A stretch of DNA of 64,000 nt from Lineus longissimus. Its lineage: Eukaryota; Nemertea; Pilidiophora; Heteronemertea; Lineidae. The notes below the pieces were generated by a model that was given only the letters and a program-made list of their open reading frames with translations, was not told the origin of the DNA and ran no database searches. Location of the stretch: the NCBI RefSeq assembly GCF_910592395.1, contig NC_088315.1:3350501-3414500 (forward strand), written 5' to 3'. Shown one piece after another: positions 52,615 through 64,000 of this stretch. Every line of letters begins with the position of its first letter. Positions within the stretch are counted from its first letter, which is position 1. The translations under genes were made by a program, and so were the position numbers.

Positions 52615-53292
52615 AGTTTTTTGTCAGATTGATCAAAATCAAGTTCCCATTGTCTTCACGAACACTCTGGAAAGACACAATGCATCAGCACCACCAAATA
52701 CAGATGGCATTTACAATTGCATGGTCAGCGACGTGCCCCCCCCCCCCCCCGTCATGTTGGTCAATCACAATGAACATTCCGGTTACAGGCATAGACCCAC
52801 CAGGACCTTTTCGGACTTAAAAGGTCACTAACGATCCACGGATATTCCATCCTTGCCCTCTTCGCTGATAGTCAAGCAATGCTACAAACTGACCAATACA
52901 TCTCTTCACTATTGTGAAATCCACATGGCGACACTTAATTGACTGAAAGCGTCACAATAACATGTGGACACTAACTAGTCAGCAGTGCTGTAATCTATCA
53001 AGTGTGCATCCTTAGCACAAGGGGAGTAAAAGAATAAATTAAGAAAATAACCAATTTTTAAATTTAAATTTTTATTCCGTTACTCTGAAACACATTAACA
53101 TAGTCACGATTGTGATTTTGTCTTCAGCAACATGAAATAGCAAATCTGTTAAACATGTATCAAAAAGACACATTGTCACTTTACATACATTCAGCAATGA
53201 ACCGAGACACATTCAAAAACTGGATATTCTGGACTCGTCACTCCAAGCCCAATTTTTTTCACCCCTACATTTTTCAGCATGTCTGACATATT
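52615..53292. other. intergenic region between FANCE and the CYTH gene
   Basis: Contains the FANCE 5' region: on the minus strand a good acceptor (tctttccag) lies about 60 nt upstream of the chosen FANCE start, so its 5' UTR may be spliced. A poly-C run is near 52738, and a minus-strand AATAAA at 53071-53076 is a likely poly(A) signal of the CYTH gene. Confidence 0.45.
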
Positions 53293-54504
53293 TCAAGAAT
53301 GTCCATTGCACTTGTTCGCTTTCTTTAACAGCATGTCCATATAAGCTCCTTCAATGAGATTCTCTGGTGAAACCTCTAACTGGTTCATGAGATCCTTGGC
53401 AATTGTTTCTCCTTCTTGTGTCGTCTGCTTGGGTTGCATCATAACCTATATAAGGAAAGGAGTAACACAATTCAAACAGCTAACACACTCATGGATTTTT
53501 TTCAAAGTACATCATAATACATGTACATATCTAAAGACATGACGACTTCAGCTCTCATATTGCTCATATTTTTAGCATTTCTGTGGACTCTGGCAACATT
53601 GATTACTCAAAAAAATGTTTCATCCTGTCCTGGCCTGCAGCTCACCTCCAGTTCCATGAAGTCTCCCAATCCCTCAACACTGTCTACGTGTAGCCGAGTT
53701 TGGCCGACCATATACAGCATACGACGCTTCTTCACATCTCCTTTGATTCCTAATGCCAAGCCAAGAGATGCCTGCAAGTACAAACAAACGATAAAGTTTT
53801 TAACTAGGAATTGATATTGAGGAAAAAAACAGAAGCACCCCAGTGAAAATGGTGGAATTTGTTTAGTTTTTACAAACAATCATTTACCTTCAGATCTTGT
53901 GGATTCTGTATCTCAGTGATGTGGAAGTCGGACACTTTTGGACCGAACTGATCAGATCTTTTGTAGAAAATTAACATGCTAACTCCGCTCTGAAAAAGAT
54001 GAAAAAAGAAATTTTAAATTTGAGCATTGCCAATGCTGCTGTGGCTTTATTCTAATGACAAGACAGTGCTATTTATGATGGCCACTGTAAATACCACTTC
54101 TTTGAACGTTGTATTGTAGTCAAATAACTATTCTGGCAATTGCATTGTATGTACCGTACATGCATAGGAAATGGATTGGAAGAACTAATAGTTAAAATAT
54201 TGTCGAAAAACCAAGACATGCGGCCAACTTGAAAACAGGTTGAGACACCTAGTAGCCAATTGGGGGGAGAATTGCAGCCACTAGCGACAAACCAACCCCA
54301 CACTGACAACAAAAAACAGAGGGCTTTCACTTCAAATTGAATACAAACCTTAAGAACGCGCAACTTAAGCCGCCCGTTAGATACATTGAAGAATGTGTCC
54401 TCTTGTTCTATTAGTGTTCCCTCAGATCGACTCAACTTCTTAGCAAGGCAATGTAGCCGCTGAATATCGGGGACAAGAGCCTTGATTTCTACATTTGATG
54501 GCAT
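53293..54504 (-). CDS. CYTH-domain (CyaB-like triphosphate tunnel) protein
   Basis: CYTH proteins form a beta-barrel tunnel that binds triphosphates with divalent metal; members include class IV adenylate cyclase CyaB, thiamine triphosphatase and inorganic triphosphatases. Exons: 54504-54349, 53989-53888, 53771-53646, 53445-53293; 178 aa, about the usual length. Visible hallmarks are the N-terminal strand 'NVEIKAL' (the first acidic position of the ExExK motif is Asn), 'EQEDTFFNVSNGRLKLR', 'LIFYKRSDQFGPKVSDFHI', 'VKKRRMLYMVGQTRLHVD' and 'VEGLGDFMELEV'. The order of charged residues fits the CyaB/AC2-like group rather than ThTPase. The substrate cannot be told from sequence. Confidence 0.88.
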
Positions 54505-56899
54505 CTTTAATGGAATGTAGGATGCAATTTTTATGATCCTAGACGGAATGATTGATTGTGCTGGACCTTACTGGACAAGGAAACTCTGGAAACTTTCTGA
54601 CAGGTAGAACCCTGAAGATAAACAACACAACAGTAAGACAGTTTAAATTTTTATTTCTTCTCTAATCAATAATAAATCAACTGAAAGTGAAATTTAAATC
54701 AGACGAGAGTTGCTGAAATAAACTTACGCTGTCTATGTAGTATGTAGCGTACGAACACAACCTGCATACACATGAATCCACTTTTTGGACAATGGCATAA
54801 CCTCCCTATTAAGGACACCTCTATATTACGGACACCAACGCCCAGTCCCATGGGTGTCGGCAATAGAGAGGTTGTAGCTGTAGTTTTGCCAGGTCATATC
54901 TTTTCATTGATAGCAAAAGGACCAGTGGACGTCCTTGATGCTGGCGACCTGCTGGGCATATCTTATCTTATTCTTACCCTACCAGTAGCCCTTCGAATGA
55001 AATGTAACAGGCTAATAGAATTCAATCGGGTCAACACCAGAACTGCAGTGTTATTCATTGGGATGGTTTTATATCGGCCTATAATGCTATGGGGAAAACA
55101 AACAGTAGAACTAAATTGACATTGTTGTAGGTGCCAGGGCCAGAACGGATCCAGGATTATGAGAAAGGGGGCAGCGGAGCCTGGGGAACAGCACGAACAC
55201 TGTGGAGCACCGTTTTTAAGCATTTCTCTCACTAGAAAAACCTCTTTTTTCAATTTGACAGAAAATAGGGCCTAGTCCTAGGCTATAGGGCAAATGACTA
55301 ATGAGGGGGGCCAGCCCCCTCCAAGTTCCAACAGGAACCTGCCTTATGTCAGCATGCATTGGCGAGAGTAGACCAGGCAGACACAGTAGAGTATGCTTGC
55401 ACCATATGTCGATTTGAAGTTCAGGCATCATGTGATGTCATTCTTCATGCATGAATCGGGAATGCATGATTTATGTGACATGCATGAATGATGTACGATT
55501 GTATGTAGGCCTATTTTATGACATTTTTTTTTAAAATTGACAATCACAATGACATGACATGCATGATGATGTGCGATTTTGATAATCGCTGTAAGTGTAA
55601 ACAGCAGAGCGGAAATTCGAGACCCTTGCGGCAGAAAACCTTTTTTTTCTGTTTCGACACCATCTTAATACCGAACAGACATGAAAGATATTGATAATTA
55701 CCTCCTGAAAATCATGAAAATTTTTGAATTCCCGGCAAAATAACTTACTTTTCCCGCCTTCGCAAAATGAGAGCTTTGACCGGTGGCATCTCTGCAGTCT
55801 AGCAGAACAAACGCCATTTTGTGCAAAATATGAGTATCGGTCTAAAATATCAAAGAAACAATAGTTAAAATATCACTTTAACATTCTTTAAAACACGAAG
55901 TAAACTTTTATAAATGTTTTCATTGTAACTTATTTGTAAAATGCATAAAATAGTTTCAATTTCAACAAATACCTTTAATACTACTTTTGTTGCTACGAAA
56001 TATAAGAGCCAAAGACAGTAAGCAGCCACTAATATCACTACACAAGACTGGGTGTTTGACAGAGTCAATTATGGCAATGCGTGACTCGGACCGAATCACA
56101 CAATTTATGCGCGTATTGGGACATCAGCTATTTACTTTAGTCATATCCTTTTTATCCCCATGAATCAAAAAAAGAGGTAAAAAACCCATCTTATTGTGTT
56201 TTTGTTTGAAATCTTAGTTTTATGTGATCACTTTTAACAGTTCAAGTGAATCTATGAGAGTACTATTTTGCTTTTTAAAAAACTCGGTAATTTGGTCAGT
56301 TAATTCCGCCATTTGTGTTGTGATGGCTTCCGTCTCCTTGATTTGCGAAAATGTCAAAACGAAAGTGATATTTTGAAGTTATGAAACAATAGATTCTCAT
56401 AGTAATGGTGTGACAGATTCATAAGGTATATTTCTCATGAATGCGGTAATTTCAGGTCTATTCATATTTGTCCGAGGTCAAACGAAGTAATTTTATTCGC
56501 GTCGAAATGTTTTCTGGTTCTTTCTGACGCGCTAATAGTTCCATTGATGAACAATAGGGGGCAAGTTGTGATTGGTTTTGTTGTGATGCATGTCATGTCA
56601 TTCAACTTCTTCCACTATACATGTATAGAGAAACATCTTCGATATCTAAATAGCATTCTTGATTTGTATCCCGTGTACGACCCTTCTTTGATTTCTGTCC
56701 ATGACTGTTTTCCCAGACCCAGCCCCAGGTGGCTGGTACATGGCTAACCCTTCCCAAAACCTCTCTTTGAGTTGAAGCATTTTCATGTTTGTTTTGTTAG
56801 TGATTTTTGAAGTTGGTTCAATTTACTTATTTGTTTTGTCATTTATCTTCAGCATTCCCACCATTTGATAGCAGTGAAGAGACTTGAGTATTTCTCAAC
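54505..56899. other. region between the divergent CYTH and KMT5 genes
   Basis: No convincing gene. 54772-55119 has an open plus-strand frame, but its first part is the 'ggacacctctatat' repeat also seen in introns elsewhere. 55430-55580 carries several ATGCAT words (catgcatgat, gcatgcattgg-like), a local low-order repeat. TAGGCCTA occurs at 55506-55513. On the plus strand an acceptor (tatcttcag) at about 56852 marks the KMT5 exon with the start codon, so a 5' UTR exon lies upstream. Confidence 0.45.
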
Positions 56900-59800
56900 A
56901 TGGTGTTACAAGGTGCTCCTCCAGGCCCAAGATTTGCCCCATCAACAGGAATGAATGCTAAAGAACTGGGTGAAAATGATGACCTTGCCACGATGCTGGT
57001 GTTGGATCCGTACCTTGGGTTTTCAACGCATAAGATGAACACAAAGTTTCGTCCAGTCAAAGGACAGGATCAACTTGCCACCATCATCAGACGTTTTGTC
57101 AGAGACAGAAAGTATGAGAAGGCCTATCATGATTTGACTTTTGGTGATTGGGCAAAGGCGTACTTCGTTACAAAGTCAAAGTCACAGATAAAAGCTTTCA
57201 AGGAGCATGCGTTCCGGTATCTCCAGATGCTGGACAAGGAAGCTGGGTTCAAGATCAAGGCGTGCCATCGCTACTCTTTGGAAGACAATGTTGGTGGGAA
57301 AATTTGTGCAACGAGAAAGTGGTAAGGCCTGCTTTTATCACTGTCAAGTTGACCGAACATCAAGTTGTTATTGAAGGAAAGCTCTATTTTGATCTTATTC
57401 ATAAGGCATTTCCGTCTACAGAGCTTGATAACTTATGCTGCATTGGTTAGAAGAGGTTCTGTTGTATTGTGATAAGAATGAACAGATACACCAAATGGCA
57501 ATGAGGACAATGTCACAATCAGGACAGCTGGATCAGATCATTTTATAGAAGGTAAATCCAACTATAGGCCCTGGTTAGCTTAGCTACTCCTAATTCGTCA
57601 ATCCATGATAAATTTGGCTAGGACACATTGTACCACTATTTTTTGGGCTTACCATGATAATAGTTTATCTCATTTTCTTCTCGTTTCAGGCACAAGAACG
57701 ATAAAATCTCCAAACTAGTTGGATGTATCGCAGAAATGACCGCAGAGGAGGAAGATAATTTTCTGCGAGCAGGCATCAATGACTTCAGTGTCATGTATTC
57801 TTGTCGCAAGAACTGTGCACAGCTTTGGCTGGGTCCAGCTGCATTCATTAATCATGACTGTCGGCCAAACTGCAAGGTAGGTTCACCAACAAAACGCTCA
57901 GTGTGTGTAAGTCATGGTTGAGGGTAGCTGTATTGTGGGGACGAGATCACAAGGCATCTGAAAGGTGGTATGAGATGAGGAACCAAGTTGCATCCTTATA
58001 CTGGAACCACCAGGTAATAGTAGGAAGGTATGATTTGTTGGCTAAGACAGTACCAGGCAACTATTTTTCTGTCAGTGTATTAGACTGCTGAAACCAAAAG
58101 GTCTTTTGTTAAATTTGAGTGTAATCCAGTCCTGTGACATGAGGAACTGGTGCAACAAGAAACACTTGATGACCTGAATGAATACATGTAGACCTACCTT
58201 GCCTTTCAGTTTGTCTCAACAGGACGTGATACTGCCTGTGTGAAGGTGTTGAGGGACATCGAGCCTGGGGAGGAGATCAACTGCTACTATGGTGATGACT
58301 TCTTCGGCGACAATAACTCATTGTGTGAATGTATCACATGTGAAAGGTGTGTGCTCGACTCATTGTTTCGAAGGTTGTCTCAAGCTTGTGACCTTGCATA
58401 GGTCCCTCGATTGCCACATGCATTGAATGAGGCGTAAACTGAAATTCCATGTCAAATGCTCAAGTCTGACAATGAAGCTAAAGTTGATGATGTCACTGGA
58501 CTTCTTACAGAGCAAGCTGACCCCATACATCAGTATATGAAACATATGATTAACTTGTGATGGACTCCACACCCTTCCTGGAGCACATAACGTAGTTCAC
58601 AAGGTTGATTTGACCATTTGGCAAACTCCAGTGGGCTGTAAATGCTCAAAAAAGCACATAAGCAAAGCTGGTGCATCTCATAATCTTACTCCCTTTATCA
58701 TTGGAATGGAGTGTTGCTTTCAATAGTCTTCTATCGCAGATTAATATCAGATGAAAAAATCTATTCTGACAGGCGACAGACGGGTGCGTTTTCAAAGAAA
58801 AGTCCCGAGAAAGAATCTGATCAGAATGGTTATCGTTTACGAGAGACGGATGATCGCTTGCATCGTCTGAGGAGGAAACAGGAGGCACGGGATGGTCCGA
58901 GGAGTCCACGTAGTAGATCGCCGGATGAAGACGTGGATTCAGATGAGCCTTCGTCACCAAAGAAACATAGTTACAGCACCAGACGGCATGTCCCAACAGG
59001 TGGGTACCTTGACATTGTGAAGTGCATACTGAGGGCATCAGTTTTCAAACCAGTTGCTGAAGTGTTGAAGTTGAAGGGAAATTTTGAGGGCATCAAGACC
59101 AATGTTAATATTCTCATGTGAAGTGTGATGAAACCGTGAAAGCTTGATGACTTGTCTTGATATTTTGCTTTTCCTTTCAGCCAATTGGGACCGACGGTCG
59201 GATAATTTGAAGCGCCAAGCCCATCTCCTAACATCAGCTGAGTTGAAACGTCGAGGTATTACCAAGTATGATGCTGAACTATTGATATCCCAGGGAATTT
59301 CCTTGCCTGAGCCAAAAGTTCTGTTTGAGAGGAAATCTCACAATCGTCTTGGCCCTTCAAAAGTAAAGCTTATCAATAATGGATCATATCAGGATAGCCA
59401 CGATGGCCCTTCTTTTTACGGGAATGGCAATTTCTTGGCTAATTTAACTAAATCTAGTCCTGTTTCACCTTGCCATGAACTATGCCCAACACAGTTAGTG
59501 GAGGAGCAAGAACATACTGTGTCTCCGCGCCGGAGCAGCCGTAGCTTAACTGTGATCAACCGACTAAGTTTGATCGGGACTCCAAACACTGTGAAAAAAC
59601 GATCAAATGCGAACAATAAACGTGAAGCAATAAGTACGTTGAGTGATGATAGTCTGAAGAATATCAATGTCCTGGATATCGTAAAGAAAGATCTGTATGT
59701 CGAATTGACAAAAGTGCCTGATAATATGATTGATTCCTGTGGGCAGCTTAGTCCTGGCGGGCGGTTGCAGCTGTGTCAGAATTGTCACAAAGAAAACTGT

Positions 59801-60868
59801 TGCCGCCATGAGTCTGGCAATGCCTTCTTTGGAGACTTCTTGCCAGATCCTGAGGTGTCCCCGAGACATTCAGTGCAGCAGATGGCGCAGTCACATAATC
59901 TTGCTGATGAGAAAACATTTTGTCATCGGGCGAAACACACATCCTGTGATAGTTTATATTTAAACGGTGATCACCAAAGGTTTGTTCATGTCCCTCAGGA
60001 ATCTAAAACAGAACAGATAGGTTTTGATGAGGTTGACTTTCTTAGAAAAAGTCCACACAACAGTTGTGGAGTTAGTTTGTACAGGAAGCGTATGGAGATA
60101 GCGGCTGGACGGACGTCAAAATACGTTCGGCGGTCATTCTCCCGTGATGAGGTGGAGTTCAGCAGTATACCGTTGGTGGACGGGAATAGTTCAGATCCAT
60201 ATAGCTTTACAGATGACTTGGATGTAGAAGATATCAAAGTTAAAGTGGGGTTGACCACACGGCTCTGTCCGGAGAGGACTTCCAGTCTACCACATGATGG
60301 CATGGATAAGTCATGCCAGAAGAAAGGGCATAATTCGAGAACTCACCGCAGTCCCATCTCGGGGACGAGGGGGACAAGGGAGGTGTGCAACAGAAGTGTG
60401 TCGCCCCGCGGTGTCGAAAGTTCATCATTGAATCGGTATGGAGGTGCGTCTCCGAGCCAATTTGATTGTTCATCAAAATGTGGTGAAAGTGGGAGTACAT
60501 CACCCACCAGGGCTGAAAGCTATCCCCATTATTATCCTCCTCAGAATGACGATATTGAGTATGATTCAAAACTGGTCCATAATGGGGATAACCTCCCTAA
60601 AATAACTATCAGGCTTCGTCGGAATCCCAACTCAGGCACAGAGTTATCACCTGTGAAAACGAAAAGCAAATCTCAGGAAAAATCGCCAAAAAGACAACGA
60701 AAATTGTTGTGGACAGACAGTAACAAAGTGTCTCGACGTGAGAGAAGAAAAACAAATGATTTTCCATTGCATGAAAGTCCCAACAGCAATTTGAAGCGTT
60801 TGCGTTTGAAGATTGGCAGTGACTCCATGATTGATATCGATATTCCTCCTATGAAAAAGAGGAAATAG
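56900..60868 (+). CDS. histone H4-K20 methyltransferase KMT5B/C (SUV420H)
   Basis: This nuclear SET enzyme converts monomethylated H4K20 to the di- and trimethyl forms in chromatin. Exons: 56900-57321, 57690-57876, 58210-58346, 58773-58999, 59181-60868; 2661 nt, 886 aa. N-terminus: '[20 protein letters not shown]' and '[10 protein letters not shown]', as in human KMT5B. SET core: '[20 protein letters not shown]', '[13 protein letters not shown]', '[20 protein letters not shown]' and '[13 protein letters not shown]'; the zinc-binding post-[12 protein letters not shown] is intact. The long last exon is mostly low-complexity, but keeps '[16 protein letters not shown]' (human ITRYDAQLIL), 'ITIRLRR' and the C-terminal '[12 protein letters not shown]...IDIDI'. 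Invertebrates usually have one gene before the vertebrate 5B/5C split. Confidence 0.95.
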
Positions 60869-62082
60869 ATTGATTTAGTGGATTATCTTGGGTACGTGTG
60901 TGAAAAAATACAGAAATTGTCCTGTTAAGTTGGTGGATCAGATGGCAGTGTACAAATATAATATTTGAGAGTTCATGATGTGCTGCAGTCATGGTGTAAT
61001 GTAATATACCTATGATCACATATAGTCTGTTGATAGGGGCTCCATTTTAGTGAATGATATTCAAGCCATTTATAACAGAAAAGCATTTTTTGGAGAAGTT
61101 TGAAAAATACATACATGTCATCATACTGCATGTAAATGTACAACACCTGCTTTATCCGCATAATTGTAGGTGTCACTTCATCAGACAATGAATGGAATAA
61201 AAGCATATAAGAAAAAATTAGATAAAATCAGGCCAAACATTTAACAGCTCAACTTCCATGTTTTGTTTTTTGGCTTAGCATGGTGTTAAATTATCCTTTT
61301 ATTTATTTAGTTATTTATCCAAGCAGACCAGTGGAGGGAAAAGCTGAACAGCATGCCAAGTTCTCCACTTCAGGCCCTGTCTTCTGATGGCTGGTGAGGG
61401 TAACTTAAGTGGCCTCAAAAATTAAAGAATGTTGTCAAAACCTTTTGACATGACCATTTGTTGGAACGCTCTTGATCAGCTGTGGTCTTTCTGATGTTAT
61501 TATTTGTGTCATAAGTTATTTCACATTTGTGTATTATGTGGCGGAAAGTTTCACTGTAGTATGTGTCAACAGCCAACAGTGTGTCAACAGTGCCCTATTA
61601 TACATTAGATATATTTATCATTAGGTTCCCGGAATACTTTCAAGAAATTCAAGTTCGAGCCTTTTTATTTGACTAACAAATTTATTTTAACACATGATCA
61701 ATTTGCCTTTGTACATTCTTGTTTTTATCTTCTACATATACTGATAATGAATTGAACATATATTGTTATGATGAAGCATTTTACTTAACATGCTAACTGA
61801 GTTTGATTGTTTCTGACGGGAGTACAAAGAGTTAGATGACCCTTTCTGTATCACAAAAACAAGGGTATAGATGACCAGGTGTTGAAAGATTTACTGAAAT
61901 AGTGATTTTAGACTTTGTGTTGTTGTGCGTGTACCATGGTGTGCTGTTACATGTATCTCTGTTCTGTCATCTCAGCCCTGCCATGCAAAGGCCACGTTGT
62001 TGGATTAATCCAGTTGTTTATGTTTAGTGTGACCACCAAGGGTATGTTTCCTCAATAACATTGCTGTTGCACTTGAAATAAA
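60869..62082 (+). other. probable KMT5 3' UTR
   Basis: AT-rich, no coding signal; AATAAA at 62077-62082 is a plausible poly(A) signal. Earlier signals may also be used. Confidence 0.4.
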
Positions 62083-64000
62083 TGTCTATTTTTGGAAATG
62101 TTATTTAAGAGTATGGTTCAGGTTCTTTAGAAATGCAGCTATTCCCAGTCACTTAGTTTCTTCTCTGTCGCTTGATTTTTATGGGACGTACCTTATATTC
62201 ATCCTTAGCTCTTGTTGCATATCTACTCACTATGACCATGAGAGGTCTCCCGAAAACCCCCTGAATAGAGCAGCACGTCAAACTTGTGCATGCAAAAATT
62301 TACGCGAAGCTAAAGATTCATTTTGGTAAGTTTCATCCATTAAAACATGCTAGAGAACCAGAACGACACCGTACACGGTTTTGTTATAACACAACTGTAA
62401 ATATCTCAATTTGCTGCAACAAAAATATAACCAGTAAATGATGATGCCTCAACTCGGAAACCTTTAACATACATGTACCTATTAAGCATTGCTGAACTGT
62501 CTAAAACACTTGAAATCATATCCTGCTTCTCTGCACTTACCAGGATTTGGAGGTAGGTGTACATGTACATGTAGTAGAGGTGGCTTTGCAATCAATGTGT
62601 CTGGGCCATGTTCTATAGACCAGATATCCAACAGGGATTGCATAGAGGTGAAAGATTGTTCTCATGTAACTATATCAACCGCACTTGTCACCAGCTGACT
62701 TTCATTTCCTATTGTATTCTGCGAAATCAAAGGTTTTGGACAACGTCGAACTAACTTTGGGTTCAAAGCATTGTCTACCATCTTCTTTAACAGATTATAT
62801 TCTGGGATACTTCCCAAAATAAACCTCTTTTGAGATGGGGTTACTTCGACTTGGTACCAGTTGTGACATCACAAGTATAAACGAATGCTGTGGTGTCTAT
62901 TAAGCGATGCTATGACAAAATGAAATGGCATTCTTTGCCTGCTGTGTTAATGTATTGTATGTATAGAAAAATTCAGTTTGGTGCACGAAAAATGTATTCT
63001 TCAGCAGATGCACCATCTTAAGGTCTCAAGGCTTCAGGCCAGGTGCATTCCTTCGAATAATTTCATATTTTACCACCTTGCTGTCAGCAAATTATTACAC
63101 AATTCTACAAAGATACCATTCTTTCTTGGCATGTCGGTGTGCGTGGAAACAATTGTTAATACCCAGTGGTTCCATACAGTGGTAAAAAGGACTGAATATG
63201 CTTATTTTGTAACACATTTTACGAATAGGAGAAAAAAAAGCACGTAGTGGAATTCACTGATTTTAATGCATTGTCACAGGTGATCCATCATTATATCACA
63301 TGTCATGTAACGATAAAAAGGTGTGAATGAAATAATTTGATGTCGTGTCATTTCTGAAAAAAAATGATTTTGATTGATAGAAATGCATCATTTGTTACAT
63401 TCTTATTTCAAACCGTTTCATTGAAAGAAGTCTTGGGATTTTTGTGAACTATGTTGTTTGACTTGATTCCCATGTTCAGGGTCAACCAGCTGGTGGAGTC
63501 ACATGGCTCAGTGAACCAATAACCAACTGGTAGAGTTGAAACATCTTGGACAAAACATCAAATAAGTTCCGAGATTATGATCTTGGCTCCCTGTACCACT
63601 TTTCAACAACAGTGGGTCGCTATTGTAAGACCCAAACACAAAGTGCCCTGGATGAAGAAACAAGATAAAGATCTCTTCTGTTTTAAATTTTATTTACAAA
63701 AGATCAAATAAAATGTAGCAAAACACTTGTATCAAATTAAAACCTACACAGAATATGGCAATTTGCCATAAAAAATCACAGAAATTTTGCACAATCACTA
63801 GATAAAAAAACTGAACAGGTCATCTTGCATTTTCTCATGCACAATTTTTAAATGGCTAAATGTCTTGTCATCTCATTTTTGCCTAACTCACCCATTAACC
63901 AAATACAGTTTTGAGTATTTCTCAGATTGGCAAAATGTGGCAAGTTCAGCCAACCCCTAAGATTTGGATTTCCTATGCCTAATATGGTCAGTTCTGAGCT
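62083..64000. other. right flank, no gene seen
   Basis: No frame with recognisable homology. A minus-strand AATAAA at 63689-63694 followed (in minus sense) by A-rich DNA could be the 3' end of a gene that starts beyond the window, but nothing else supports it. Confidence 0.3.

Noticed and set aside
54772-55119. 115-codon plus-strand frame between CYTH and KMT5
   Set aside because: Its first third is a dispersed repeat, and the rest has no domain or splice support.

Overview
This is genomic DNA from an animal. Genes are split by many short GT-AG introns, intergenic DNA is AT-rich, and there are poly(A) signals, LINE remnants, inverted-repeat elements and satellite-like arrays. The gene set (secreted frizzled-related protein, muscle troponin I, TM7SF3, FGFR1OP2/SIKE, FANCE, KMT5-type histone methyltransferase) points to a bilaterian invertebrate. 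The troponin I core is of the protostome type ('GKFVKP...KKVSK') and carries a Glu/Arg-rich N-terminal extension of the molluscan kind, so a spiralian is my best guess. This is inference from family knowledge; an ambulacrarian is not excluded.

Layout, left to right. 2.3-2.75 kb (minus): first coding exon of an sFRP3/4-like Wnt antagonist. 3.76-6.99 kb: a degenerate tandem array. 8.9-22.8 kb (minus): a 19-exon troponin I gene whose promoter and 5' UTR exons probably reach 28.5 kb. 31.6-36.05 kb (minus): complete RUVBL2 (reptin), 11 coding exons. 37.06-38.33 kb (plus): FGFR1OP2/SIKE-family coiled-coil protein. 40.87-44.58 kb (minus): TM7SF3. 44.8-46.2 kb: a region dense in TTCGATT words with a 132-bp tandem array. 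46.4-46.86 kb: a 35-bp minisatellite. 47.17-49.72 kb (plus): dihydrodiol dehydrogenase (DHDH). 50.1-52.6 kb (minus): FANCE. 53.3-54.5 kb (minus): a small CYTH-domain protein. 56.9-60.87 kb (plus): KMT5B/C (SUV420H). 60.9-64 kb: 3' UTR and intergenic DNA.

The reading frames of the eight complete genes were closed by hand: exon lengths, splice sites and phases add up to an intact protein of expected size (RUVBL2 464 aa, DHDH 338, TM7SF3 622, FGFR1OP2 about 288, FANCE 362, CYTH protein 178, KMT5 886). These genes do not form one pathway. They are mostly housekeeping or structural genes, and their arrangement matters more: FGFR1OP2 and TM7SF3 are convergent neighbours here as in vertebrates.

The most unusual locus is troponin I. 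Its C-terminal half is conventional, but it has a pair of equal-length (121 nt) mutually exclusive exons, a 7-nt microexon needed to keep frame, a 15-nt microexon, three copies of a short exon encoding an 'SSYRRRRNR'-type module with an acidic tail, and a 507-nt exon with no counterpart I recognise. The longest isoform would be 639 aa, against roughly 180-300 aa for known family members. The introns also hold several foldback elements.
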